This document shows positions 1 through 5,043 of a stretch of 5,043 nt of DNA, in pieces. The first letter of the stretch is position 1. Each line of letters begins with the position of its first letter. The DNA is from an uncultured Erysipelotrichaceae bacterium (GTDB lineage: Bacteria; Bacillota_I; Bacilli_A; Erysipelotrichales; Erysipelotrichaceae), in NCBI GenBank assembly GCA_944325295.1, contig CALUZL010000039.1, positions 1 through 5,043 of the forward strand. Direction: 5' to 3'. The notes beneath the pieces were generated by a model. It was not told the DNA's origin. It ran no database searches and worked only from the letters and a program-made list of their open reading frames with translations. The position numbers and the translations under genes are program-made.

Positions 1-287
1 AAGGTCGTTTGATACCGAGGCTTAAATGTCGTGGCAAAAAGAAAGTCGTCAGAGCGATGGTCGACAAGATGATCGAACATGCCCGTGACGGCAAAGAGTA
101 TTCCGGTCCGGTATACTTTTCCCATTCCGAATGTCTCGATGATGTCAAGGAAGTAAGCGAGCTTATAAAAAGTGAATTTCCCAAGGTCAAAGATATCGAA
201 GTTTATGATATTGGCACGGTGATCGGTGCCCATACCGGTCCGGGGACAGTCGCATTATTCTTTATCGGTGATAAACGTGAAGATTAG
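1..287 (+). CDS. DegV family fatty-acid-binding protein, C-terminal part (5' end outside window)
   Basis: This is the 3' end of a gene that begins before the window; about 95 residues are visible and the reading frame is open back to the first base. The TTG at position 9 is an internal leucine codon, not a start. The visible part matches the C-terminal lobe of DegV proteins: a basic segment with KCRGKKK, a long helix (residues VRAMVDKMIEHA), and the closing signature IGAHTGPGTVALFFIG near the end. DegV proteins are soluble cytoplasmic proteins of about 280 residues that bind a fatty-acid molecule; in Firmicutes some (FakB) present fatty acids to the kinase FakA for phosphorylation. Whether this copy is a FakB cannot be said from the fragment, since the lipid-contacting N-terminal region is missing. 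It ends in TAG, inside the left arm of an intrinsic terminator, so it is the last gene of its transcript. Confidence 0.88.
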   Translation, partial: GRLIPRLKCRGKKKVVRAMVDKMIEHARDGKEYSGPVYFSHSECLDDVKEVSELIKSEFPKVKDIEVYDIGTVIGAHTGPGTVALFFIGDKRED

Positions 288-313
288 ATCAGCTTAAACA
301 GTTGATCTTTTTT
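286..313 (+). terminator. Intrinsic terminator of the DegV gene, overlapping its stop codon
   Basis: The arms AGATCAGCT (286-294) and AGTTGATCT (300-308) form a 9-bp stem with one G-U wobble around the 5-base loop TAAAC, followed by a run of T ending at 313. The left arm starts inside the TAG stop (285-287), and the T-run overlaps the TAA stop of the convergent ATPase gene (312-314 read on the minus strand). On the minus strand the hairpin is followed by AATCTTCACG, which is not U-rich, so it should terminate efficiently only for rightward transcription. Confidence 0.8.
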
Positions 314-2606
314 AATAGTATTCATCGATCTTGCCCGCAAATCTTTGGGCAAGATCAAGTTTTTCGAGGTATTTCAAAGACATGATGCCAATAAGCGCCA
401 GTATCGCCACGATCACGATATGGATGATATCGAGGTGGTGCAGATAAAAGAGATCATTCATAAAAAGGTAAGCTAAGATCATTCCGATTGTTGAAATTAT
501 GAGCAAAGCGATGCGCAAGAGGTCTAAAGGTTTGGATATCGTATAGATGTTGAAGATGACGATGGATGCCATGATGAGGGTATACATCGTGTTGATATTC
601 GCTCTGTCGATAAAGCCGATAAGAGCGATCGCTTCTAAGATCAAACCGACAAGGACAATGGCGATAGCACTGGGGATAGCACGTGAGAGGATATTTGCCA
701 AAAAGCTTCCTTTGATCTTTTCGTACTTGGGCTCAAAGGTCAACACGAAAGCGGGCATCCCGATACAAAGCGATGATACCAAGGTGAGCTGGATCGGGAC
801 AAACGGGTATTCTTTTAAGATGAAGATCGAAAGGATGGCTAAAAGGATCGACATGACGGTCTTGATCAAAAACAGCGTAGCCGTTCTCTGGATGTTGTTG
901 ATGACACGACGGCCCTCGGCGATGATGTGAGGCATATGGGTAAAATTGTTGTCCATGAGGACGATACCGGCGATATTTTTGGCGCTGTCGGCACCGCCAT
1001 ACATTGCAATGCTGCAATCAGCTTCTTTCAAAGCCATGACATCATTGACTCCATCGCCGACCATCCCGACGGTATGTCCGCTTTTTTTAAGCGTTTCGAT
1101 CATCAGCGATTTTTGATCAGGCGAGACGCGACCGAAGATGCTGCTGCTTAAGATGGCCTCTTTGAGTTTTTCGTCACTGATGTTTTGGCAATCGATAGGG
1201 TTATCGGCATTTTTGATGCCTAGCTCTTTAGCGATATGGGCGACAGTCTTGGCATCATCTCCGGATATGACTTTAAGGCTTAGGCCCTGAGCGTAAAAAT
1301 AGGTGATCGTATCTTTGGCTTCCTTTCTGATCTCGTCGCGCATAAGGATGATGGCAATGAGATTTCTGTTTTTGGAAAGGGCTAAAAGACGATAACCATT
1401 ACTCGTGTATCGGGCGATATCAGCCTCTATCTTTGGATCGATCTTTTCAAGACCAAGATAGCTGTAGGCGCCGAAGAGATAGGTATCATTTCCGATCTTG
1501 GCGCCGCTGTACTTGTTTTTTGAATTAAAGGGATACTTTTCGGTGATCGTGATCTTTTTTTGCAAAACGAAATAGTCCCTTAAAGCCGCACCGGTGGGAT
1601 TTTGATCGTTTAAGGCATGAACGATATTGGCGATGATGTCTTCGTCGATTTCACTGTATTTGATGACATCGGTCACGACGATCTTGCCGGTCGTTATCGT
1701 TCCGGTCTTGTCAAAACAGATGACATCGGTCCGAGCCAGCGTTTCCAGTGAATACAATTCCTGTGTCAGCGTGTTTTGTCGCGACAGTTTTAAGGCACCG
1801 ACGGACAAAGCGACTGATGTGAGCAAGATCAGACCCTCCGGGATCATGCCGATCATACTGGCGACCGTTTGGATGATCGCCTCATCCAGGGCGATGCCCG
1901 ATATGAAGTATTGTTTTAAAAAGAGCAGTAGACCCAAAGGAATGATGATGATCGTTATCGACTTGATTATGAAATTCAGGGCATCCCGCAGTTTTGAGGG
2001 TTGTTTCTTTTCTTTTTTTGCTTTTTGTAGGATGTGGTTTATATAGTTGTCTGCACCAACGCTGATGACCCGACAGCGGCCATGACCACCGGTGACAAAA
2101 CTCCCGGCATAGATGATGTCATCCCTATTCTTGTTTATATCATTGGCTTCACCGGTCAAAAGCGATTCGTTTAAGGCCAGATCGCCTTCAAGCAAGACGC
2201 AGTCGCTTAATACCTCGTTGCCAAGACTTAAGACCATGAGGTCATCTTTGACGATCTCTTCGTTTTTGATGATTATTTCTTTACCATCTCTTATAACCGT
2301 GGCATGCGGTTCGCTCAAAAGGCGCAACCGGTCAAGCTGTCTTTTGGCGCGAAGCTCTTGAAAGATCCCGATCGCTGTATTAAAAACGACGACGCCCATA
2401 AAAAGCATATTGCGATACTCGCCTGTAAAGAGTACCAAGATCGCCAAAAGAGCGTTCAAGCCGTTAAAAAGCGTGAAGAGATTGGCTTGGATGATCTGTT
2501 TTACAGTCTTTGAGGTGTGGTCGGTGGTAATGTTTTGCGCACCGGCAGCGATCCTTTGTGCAACTTCCGCACTGCTTAAACCATTTTTGAGGTAGTCACT
2601 ATTCAT
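312..2606 (-). CDS. Cation-translocating P-type ATPase, CtpE-like (probable Ca2+ or other divalent cation)
   Basis: Integral membrane pump of 764 residues, numbered from the ATG at 2606. Order of parts: M1-M2 (about 43-84), actuator domain with LTGEA (about 150-154), M3-M4 (about 213-270) with PEGL at 256-259, phosphorylation motif DKTGT with Asp299, nucleotide-binding domain with KYSGA (365-369), SGDD (448-451), GDGVND hinge (517-522), then six C-terminal helices M5-M10 from about 576 to 745. All catalytic motifs are intact. PEGL in M4, the short N domain and the M6 region (LTLVSSLCIGMPAF) resemble mycobacterial CtpE and its Firmicute/Mollicute relatives, for which Ca2+ transport has been proposed. 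No heavy-metal-binding N-domain or CPC motif is present, which argues against Cu/Zn/Cd pumps. The cation is an inference. The actuator loop reads TGEA rather than TGES, probably a family variant. I chose ATG 2606 over TTG 2612 because the latter has no ribosome site and overlaps a predicted promoter. The gene converges on the DegV gene with 24 bases between stops. Confidence 0.9.
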   Translation of the reverse strand: MNSDYLKNGLSSAEVAQRIAAGAQNITTDHTSKTVKQIIQANLFTLFNGLNALLAILVLFTGEYRNMLFMGVVVFNTAIGIFQELRAKRQLDRLRLLSEPHATVIRDGKEIIIKNEEIVKDDLMVLSLGNEVLSDCVLLEGDLALNESLLTGEANDINKNRDDIIYAGSFVTGGHGRCRVISVGADNYINHILQKAKKEKKQPSKLRDALNFIIKSITIIIIPLGLLLFLKQYFISGIALDEAIIQTVASMIGMIPEGLILLTSVALSVGALKLSRQNTLTQELYSLETLARTDVICFDKTGTITTGKIVVTDVIKYSEIDEDIIANIVHALNDQNPTGAALRDYFVLQKKITITEKYPFNSKNKYSGAKIGNDTYLFGAYSYLGLEKIDPKIEADIARYTSNGYRLLALSKNRNLIAIILMRDEIRKEAKDTITYFYAQGLSLKVISGDDAKTVAHIAKELGIKNADNPIDCQNISDEKLKEAILSSSIFGRVSPDQKSLMIETLKKSGHTVGMVGDGVNDVMALKEADCSIAMYGGADSAKNIAGIVLMDNNFTHMPHIIAEGRRVINNIQRTATLFLIKTVMSILLAILSIFILKEYPFVPIQLTLVSSLCIGMPAFVLTFEPKYEKIKGSFLANILSRAIPSAIAIVLVGLILEAIALIGFIDRANINTMYTLIMASIVIFNIYTISKPLDLLRIALLIISTIGMILAYLFMNDLFYLHHLDIIHIVIVAILALIGIMSLKYLEKLDLAQRFAGKIDEYY

Positions 2607-2613
2607 GGACAAT

Positions 2614-2624
2614 ATTATATACCA
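2614..2624 (-). promoter_or_regulatory. Predicted -10/extended -10 promoter directly upstream of the ATPase start
   Basis: Reading the minus strand, TGG-TATATAAT lies just before the ATPase ATG. A perfect TATAAT (2614-2619) ends 7 bases before the A of the ATG, and an overlapping TGn-extended hexamer TATATA (2616-2621, TG at 2623-2624) ends 9 bases before it. No hexamer at a 15-19 base spacing resembles TTGACA, so the element would depend on the extended -10. Start of transcription would fall between the ATG itself and about 3 bases upstream. This is motif evidence only; AT-rich spacers can produce TATAAT by chance. Confidence 0.45.
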
Positions 2625-2647
2625 AGATAAGTTAGAATATCGTTTGA

Positions 2648-3712
2648 TCAGTAAATGTAATAGGAGATATAGATGTTCGGTATCGTGTACTTGTCAAAGT
2701 CTTCGTAAGGGTAGGTGAAATAATACAATGAGTAGTCATCCTCTTGGATCGTTATGTCATCATAGTATGTCCCCTGCGCAAAGGACTCCTTGAATTCATC
2801 GGTAAGCGTCGGCTTTGTCAAAAGGGAATCATCGGCAAGTTTTACATCGGCAGCTGTAAACATTTGGTAGTACTCATCGAGGATATTCTGAGCATTCTTG
2901 AGATTTTCGTCTTTGGTCTTGGTTATATCGATATCGACACTGTAAGCCAAGCTGTCGATTTTGCCTTCATTGTTGATGTTCAGATTTAAATAGGACTCAT
3001 AGTTGCGATCGAGGTAGGCGCTGAAGTAATAGCCGTAATCGCTGTAGTATTCATAAGGATCGTCGTGGTACACGTCGAAGCAATCCGCAAAAGCGTCTTC
3101 AAGTTTTAAAAGGACAGCATTTACACTGGCGGCACGGTCATTGTAGATATTGTATGAGCGGATGTATTTGGGGATATACAAAGCGATCAGGATAAGTGAT
3201 GGGACAAGTAATAAAAGCAGGATGTAACGCAAGACTTTTGGCCTTTTGATGTCAAAGGCGTCATAGGCACTATCGATCTTAAAGAGCTTCTTATTGACCT
3301 CTTCTTTCATAAAGAGGACATTAGTGCGAGACGATAGTCCGTATTTTTGGGTATACCTTTTGCGCAACCTCTTTTTGGCTTTGGCGATATCGGCCAGCGT
3401 CGTATCGTCGTCATAGTCGATATAGTTATCAAGGATAGCACTGTCGATCTTATCGAAAAGAGCACTGTGACGAGCGATCGTCTTAAGTGTCAGACCGCCA
3501 TAGATCATAAGGACGACAAGGATGATAAAAAGGATGAAAAAAGCACTAAAACCGACAACGTAGAACTCGGTGGAATGAAACACCAGATTATCGATGAGGG
3601 CCAGGATGAGCCAGACAAAAAACGTCAAAAAGATTCCCAAGAGCGAGAATTTGAAAATGATCGGCATGATCGAGTATTTGTTTAATAATTTGGTTTCTTC
3701 TTTTGTCAGCAT
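2648..3712 (-). CDS. Hypothetical three-helix membrane protein with a tyrosine/aspartate-rich external domain
   Basis: I do not recognise this 354-residue protein. Hydrophobic segments lie at about 18-42, 50-75 and 161-180. The loop at 76-160 is basic (KAKKRLRKRY at 111-120, KRPKVLR before the third helix), which places it in the cytoplasm by the positive-inside rule. The C-terminal part from 181 is then outside, and it is acidic and very rich in tyrosine: about 28 Tyr in 174 residues, clustered at 215-241 (EYYSDYGYYF) and 316-354 (ending YISYYIY). There is no cleavable signal peptide, no lipobox and only one cysteine in the external part (Cys211). The ATG at 3712 is preceded by AGGGG (3720-3724) at 7-base spacing. 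It is divergent from the AbrB-family gene and sits just upstream of the ATPase, with which it may be co-transcribed. It could be a lineage-specific surface or sensor protein; no function is assigned. Confidence 0.85.
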   Translation of the reverse strand: MLTKEETKLLNKYSIMPIIFKFSLLGIFLTFFVWLILALIDNLVFHSTEFYVVGFSAFFILFIILVVLMIYGGLTLKTIARHSALFDKIDSAILDNYIDYDDDTTLADIAKAKKRLRKRYTQKYGLSSRTNVLFMKEEVNKKLFKIDSAYDAFDIKRPKVLRYILLLLLVPSLILIALYIPKYIRSYNIYNDRAASVNAVLLKLEDAFADCFDVYHDDPYEYYSDYGYYFSAYLDRNYESYLNLNINNEGKIDSLAYSVDIDITKTKDENLKNAQNILDEYYQMFTAADVKLADDSLLTKPTLTDEFKESFAQGTYYDDITIQEDDYSLYYFTYPYEDFDKYTIPNIYISYYIY

Positions 3713-3730
3713 AACTTTACCCCTGTCTAT

Positions 3731-3760
3731 ATGATAATAAATAAAGAACTTTTTTGTCTA
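3731..3760 (-). promoter_or_regulatory. Promoter for the tyrosine-rich membrane protein gene
   Basis: On the minus strand, TAGACA (3755-3760, 5 of 6 matches to TTGACA) and TATCAT (3731-3736, 5 of 6 to TATAAT) are separated by 18 bases. Transcription would start near 3724-3729, immediately before the AGGGG ribosome-binding site at 3720-3724, giving a leader of about 12-17 bases. Confidence 0.55.
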
Positions 3761-3784
3761 AAATTTAACATATTTTATTATAAT
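3754..3784 (+). promoter_or_regulatory. Promoter for the AbrB-family gene
   Basis: A perfect TATAAT (3779-3784) lies 19 bases downstream of TTGTCT (3754-3759, 4 of 6 matches to TTGACA). Predicted transcription start is near 3791, just before the GGAG ribosome site. The -35 occupies the same bases as the -35 of the leftward promoter, so the two promoters are back to back. The 19-base spacer is longer than ideal. Confidence 0.55.
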
Positions 3785-3791
3785 ACCTGTT

Positions 3792-3805
3792 GGAGAATTC
3801 AGATG
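3792..3805 (+). promoter_or_regulatory. Ribosome-binding site and ATG that set the AbrB-family gene start
   Basis: GGAG (3792-3795) precedes the ATG at 3803 by 7 bases. The in-frame ATG at 3731 would add 24 non-conserved residues, has no ribosome site, and lies upstream of the predicted -10 (3779-3784), so it would not be on the transcript. Confidence 0.8.
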
Positions 3806-4846
3806 TTAAATTTTGTAAAGATCGCATTTACGCTTTTGGCCGGCATCATCGGCTATCTTCTGGCTAAGAAACTGAAAGCACCGGCACCGGCAATGGTCGG
3901 CAGTCTTTTGGGAGTCGGTATCTACAACATCGTCTTTGATGTCGCCTATATGCCCGCAACTTTAAAGACTTTCACGCAGGGCATCGCCGGGATGTTTATC
4001 GGCCTCAGATTATCAAGGGATGATCTGAAGGATATTAAACGGTTGGCTCTTCCGATAATCGTGCTCTGTTTGTTTTTTACTTTGAATACTTTTATCATTG
4101 GCACTTTTATAGCCAAGGTCTGTGGTCTGGACTTGCTTACGGCACTGCTTTCGTGTGTGGCCGGCGGCGTCACGGATATCTCGCTTATCTCGATGGATAT
4201 GGGTGCGAAGACCTCGATCGTCGCCCTGATGCACACAGTGCGATTGGCTTCGACGCTTTTGATCTTTCCGTCTTGGATCACTTTTTTCACAAAGGCCAAG
4301 GAAAAGGAAAGTCCAAAAGCCAAAGATGAAAAGAAGAGAAATGAAGACAACTACTTCATTAAAAATGTCTTTTCCGTTGCGATCGCTTTTCTTTTCGGCT
4401 ATCTTGGCAGTCTCATCGGTATACCGGCCGGGTCTTTGACAGTGGCGATGTTTGGGATCATGATCTTGCACTGGTTCACACCGCTCATCAAATGCGATCG
4501 CTTTGTCAAGACGATTGGTCAACTGTTTGCCGGATCGATCGTCGGTGCGACGATCACAAGGGCAACCCTTATGGCGATCCCGACCCTTTTGGTGCCGATG
4601 CTTATCTTGATAGCCAGCTTCTTCTTTGTCGATATGGTGTATGCCGAGATCATGTCCAAAAACAAGATCCTCGATCTGCGCACGGCGATGTTTGCAGCCT
4701 GTCCGGCCGGGGCCAGCGATATGGCCCTTATCGCTTCTGACCTCGGTGCCGACTTGGCCAAGATCGGACTCATCCAGGTATTGCGCTTAATATATTCTGC
4801 CTCCATCATGCCCCAGATCATCGCCATTTTTATGACTTTTGTCTGA
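3803..4846 (+). CDS. AbrB-family membrane protein with two AbrB duplication domains
   Basis: A 347-residue polytopic membrane protein of the family annotated as AbrB/ammonia monooxygenase regulator (membrane AbrB duplication, not the SpoVT-AbrB DNA-binding fold). It carries the internal duplication typical of the family: residues 112-158 (LTALLSCVAGGVTDISLIS...MDMGA, then VALMHTVRLAS) align with 292-339 (LRTAMFAACPAGASDMALIA...SDLGA, then IGLIQVLRLIY). The shared core is an A-G-G/A-x-(S/T)-D-x-(S/A)-L-I pattern, a D-x-GA, and a V-R/L-R-L helix. The halves are joined by a charged, probably cytoplasmic linker (about 163-184, KAKEKESPKAKDEKKRNED). Length fits the family. Function is not established; family members have been discussed as regulators or transporters. 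The gene is expressed divergently from the tyrosine-rich membrane protein and ends in TGA only 37 bases before the -35 of the putative rRNA promoter, with no terminator visible between. Confidence 0.85.
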   Translation: MLNFVKIAFTLLAGIIGYLLAKKLKAPAPAMVGSLLGVGIYNIVFDVAYMPATLKTFTQGIAGMFIGLRLSRDDLKDIKRLALPIIVLCLFFTLNTFIIGTFIAKVCGLDLLTALLSCVAGGVTDISLISMDMGAKTSIVALMHTVRLASTLLIFPSWITFFTKAKEKESPKAKDEKKRNEDNYFIKNVFSVAIAFLFGYLGSLIGIPAGSLTVAMFGIMILHWFTPLIKCDRFVKTIGQLFAGSIVGATITRATLMAIPTLLVPMLILIASFFFVDMVYAEIMSKNKILDLRTAMFAACPAGASDMALIASDLGADLAKIGLIQVLRLIYSASIMPQIIAIFMTFV

Positions 4847-4850
4847 AATG

Positions 4851-4878
4851 AAAAAAAGTTTGAAAAAAAGTAAAAAAA
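4851..4878 (+). promoter_or_regulatory. Phased A-tracts, probable UP element
   Basis: Three runs of exactly seven A (4851-4857, 4863-4869, 4872-4878) lie directly upstream of a consensus -35. Their centres are 12 and 9 bases apart, close to one helical turn. A-rich DNA here is typical of UP elements that bind the RNA polymerase alpha subunit at rRNA promoters. The bases just follow the TGA of the preceding gene. Confidence 0.6.
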
Positions 4879-4882
4879 CGTG

Positions 4883-4911
4883 TTGACAAAAAAGAGGTAA
4901 AGTGAGATTAT
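4883..4911 (+). promoter_or_regulatory. Strong promoter of a putative rRNA operon
   Basis: A perfect TTGACA (4883-4888) is followed at 17 bases by GATTAT (4906-4911, 4 of 6 matches); overlapping TTATAT or TATATT at 19-20 bases are alternative -10s. Predicted start is near 4917-4920. The consensus -35, A-tract upstream region, and the boxA-like leader downstream together point to an rrn promoter. Confidence 0.7.
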
Positions 4912-4913
4912 AT

Positions 4914-4950
4914 TTGAGCGCGTTTTAAGGAAAACTTAAAATGTGTTCGA
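4914..4950 (+). other. Long leader hairpin (boxB-like position) at the predicted rRNA transcript start
   Basis: Bases 4914-4929 pair with 4935-4950 in a 16-bp stem without mismatch or bulge, counting four G-U wobbles, closed by the 5-base loop GAAAA. The inner seven pairs (TTTTAAG/CTTAAAA) are all Watson-Crick. Because transcription is predicted to start at about 4917-4920, the RNA would begin inside the stem and keep roughly 10-13 pairs. The position, directly before boxA, is that of the boxB hairpin in bacterial rRNA leaders. It is not followed by a T-run, so it is not a terminator. Confidence 0.6.
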
Positions 4951-4962
4951 TCTTTGAAAACT
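4950..4962 (+). promoter_or_regulatory. boxA-like antitermination element of an rRNA leader
   Basis: ATCTTTGAAAACT closely resembles the boxA region found in Firmicute rRNA leaders and spacers (TGTTCTTTGAAAACT in Bacillus, from memory), where NusB-S10 binds to allow antitermination. It follows a hairpin and strong promoter with no RNA gene before it, so it is read as a leader before 16S rather than an internal spacer. The 16S start (AGAGTTTGATC) is not present, so the rRNA gene itself lies beyond the end of the window. Confidence 0.65.
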
Positions 4963-5009
4963 GAATAAGAATCTATTAAATCAAACGTCAATTCATTAAT
5001 TTTGGATAT

Positions 5010-5031
5010 TGGTTATACAGCAGTATAACTA
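5010..5031 (+). other. Hairpin in the putative rRNA leader
   Basis: Bases 5010-5018 (TGGTTATAC) pair with 5023-5031 (GTATAACTA) in a 9-bp stem with one G-U wobble around the loop AGCA. No T-run follows, so it is not an intrinsic terminator. It could be a leader fold or part of the precursor structure around the 16S 5' end; the true partner may lie downstream of the 16S gene. Confidence 0.45.
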
Positions 5032-5043
5032 TTACCATAATCA

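Noticed and set aside
286..313. Bidirectional terminator for both convergent genes
   Set aside because: The reverse strand has no U-run after the stem, so only rightward termination is supported.
547..1151. Plus-strand open frames opposite the ATPase
   Set aside because: They lie antisense to conserved P-type ATPase motifs, have no recognisable domain and are explained by codon use of the real gene.
2607..2612. TTG at 2612 as start of the ATPase
   Set aside because: It adds only two residues, has no ribosome site and falls between the -10 element and the better ATG at 2606.
3731..3802. In-frame N-terminal extension of the AbrB-family protein from ATG 3731
   Set aside because: It has no ribosome site, the 24 extra residues look like translated AT-rich spacer, and the predicted promoter -10 lies inside it. 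ATG 3803 has GGAG at good spacing.
4013..4522. 169-residue minus-strand open frame inside the AbrB-family gene
   Set aside because: It is a shadow of a clearly homologous gene on the plus strand; the translation is rich in charged residues with no recognisable domain or ribosome site.
5010..5043. Possible tRNA-like fold at the right edge
   Set aside because: There is a simple hairpin but no T-loop GTTCRA, no anticodon arm with proper spacing and no acceptor stem within the window.
1..5043. TGA read as tryptophan (Mycoplasma-like code)
   Set aside because: Two genes end naturally at TGA at family-typical or sensible lengths and tryptophan is encoded by TGG; no in-frame TGA interrupts any gene.
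1..5043. CRISPR array, insertion sequence, prophage or defence system
   Set aside because: No regularly spaced direct repeats, transposase motifs, terminal inverted repeats or phage or nuclease domains were seen on either strand.

Overview
The window looks like chromosome from a low-to-moderate GC Firmicute or Tenericute-like bacterium (Erysipelotrichia or Acholeplasma/Izemoplasma-like lineages would fit). The basis is a DegV-family protein, a CtpE-type P-type ATPase of the kind common in Firmicutes and Mollicutes, purine-rich Shine-Dalgarno sites, sigma-A-like promoters, and an rRNA-leader motif (CTTTGAAAACT) typical of Firmicutes. Stops are TAG, TAA, TGA and TGA and tryptophan is encoded by TGG, so the standard bacterial code is in use and the TGA=Trp code of Mycoplasma is unlikely. 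The lineage is an inference from protein style, not from any search.

Layout. Bases 1-287 (+) are the C-terminal part of a DegV-family fatty-acid-binding protein, closed by an intrinsic terminator that overlaps its stop codon. Converging on it is a cation-transporting P-type ATPase (312-2606, -). Upstream of the ATPase on the same strand, 41 bases before its ATG, is a tyrosine-rich three-helix membrane protein of unknown function (2648-3712, -). A 90-base divergent intergenic region (3713-3802) has back-to-back promoters that overlap in their -35 elements. It drives the unknown membrane protein leftward and an AbrB-family duplicated membrane protein (3803-4846, +) rightward.

After this gene comes a 197-base AT-rich non-coding tail. 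It has three exact A7 tracts, a strong TTGACA promoter, a long hairpin at the predicted transcript 5' end and a boxA-like antitermination signal. This is best read as the promoter and leader of a ribosomal RNA operon whose 16S gene lies just beyond the window.

How the genes relate. No pathway ties the protein-coding genes together. The unknown membrane protein and the ATPase may be co-transcribed, but the ATPase also appears to have its own promoter, placed so close to the ATG that the transcript would be leaderless. I see no CRISPR array, insertion sequence, tRNA, phage or defence system. The points most worth checking are the leaderless-looking ATPase start, the tyrosine-rich orphan, the rRNA leader structure, and an excess of GATC sites including three copies of GCGATCGC.
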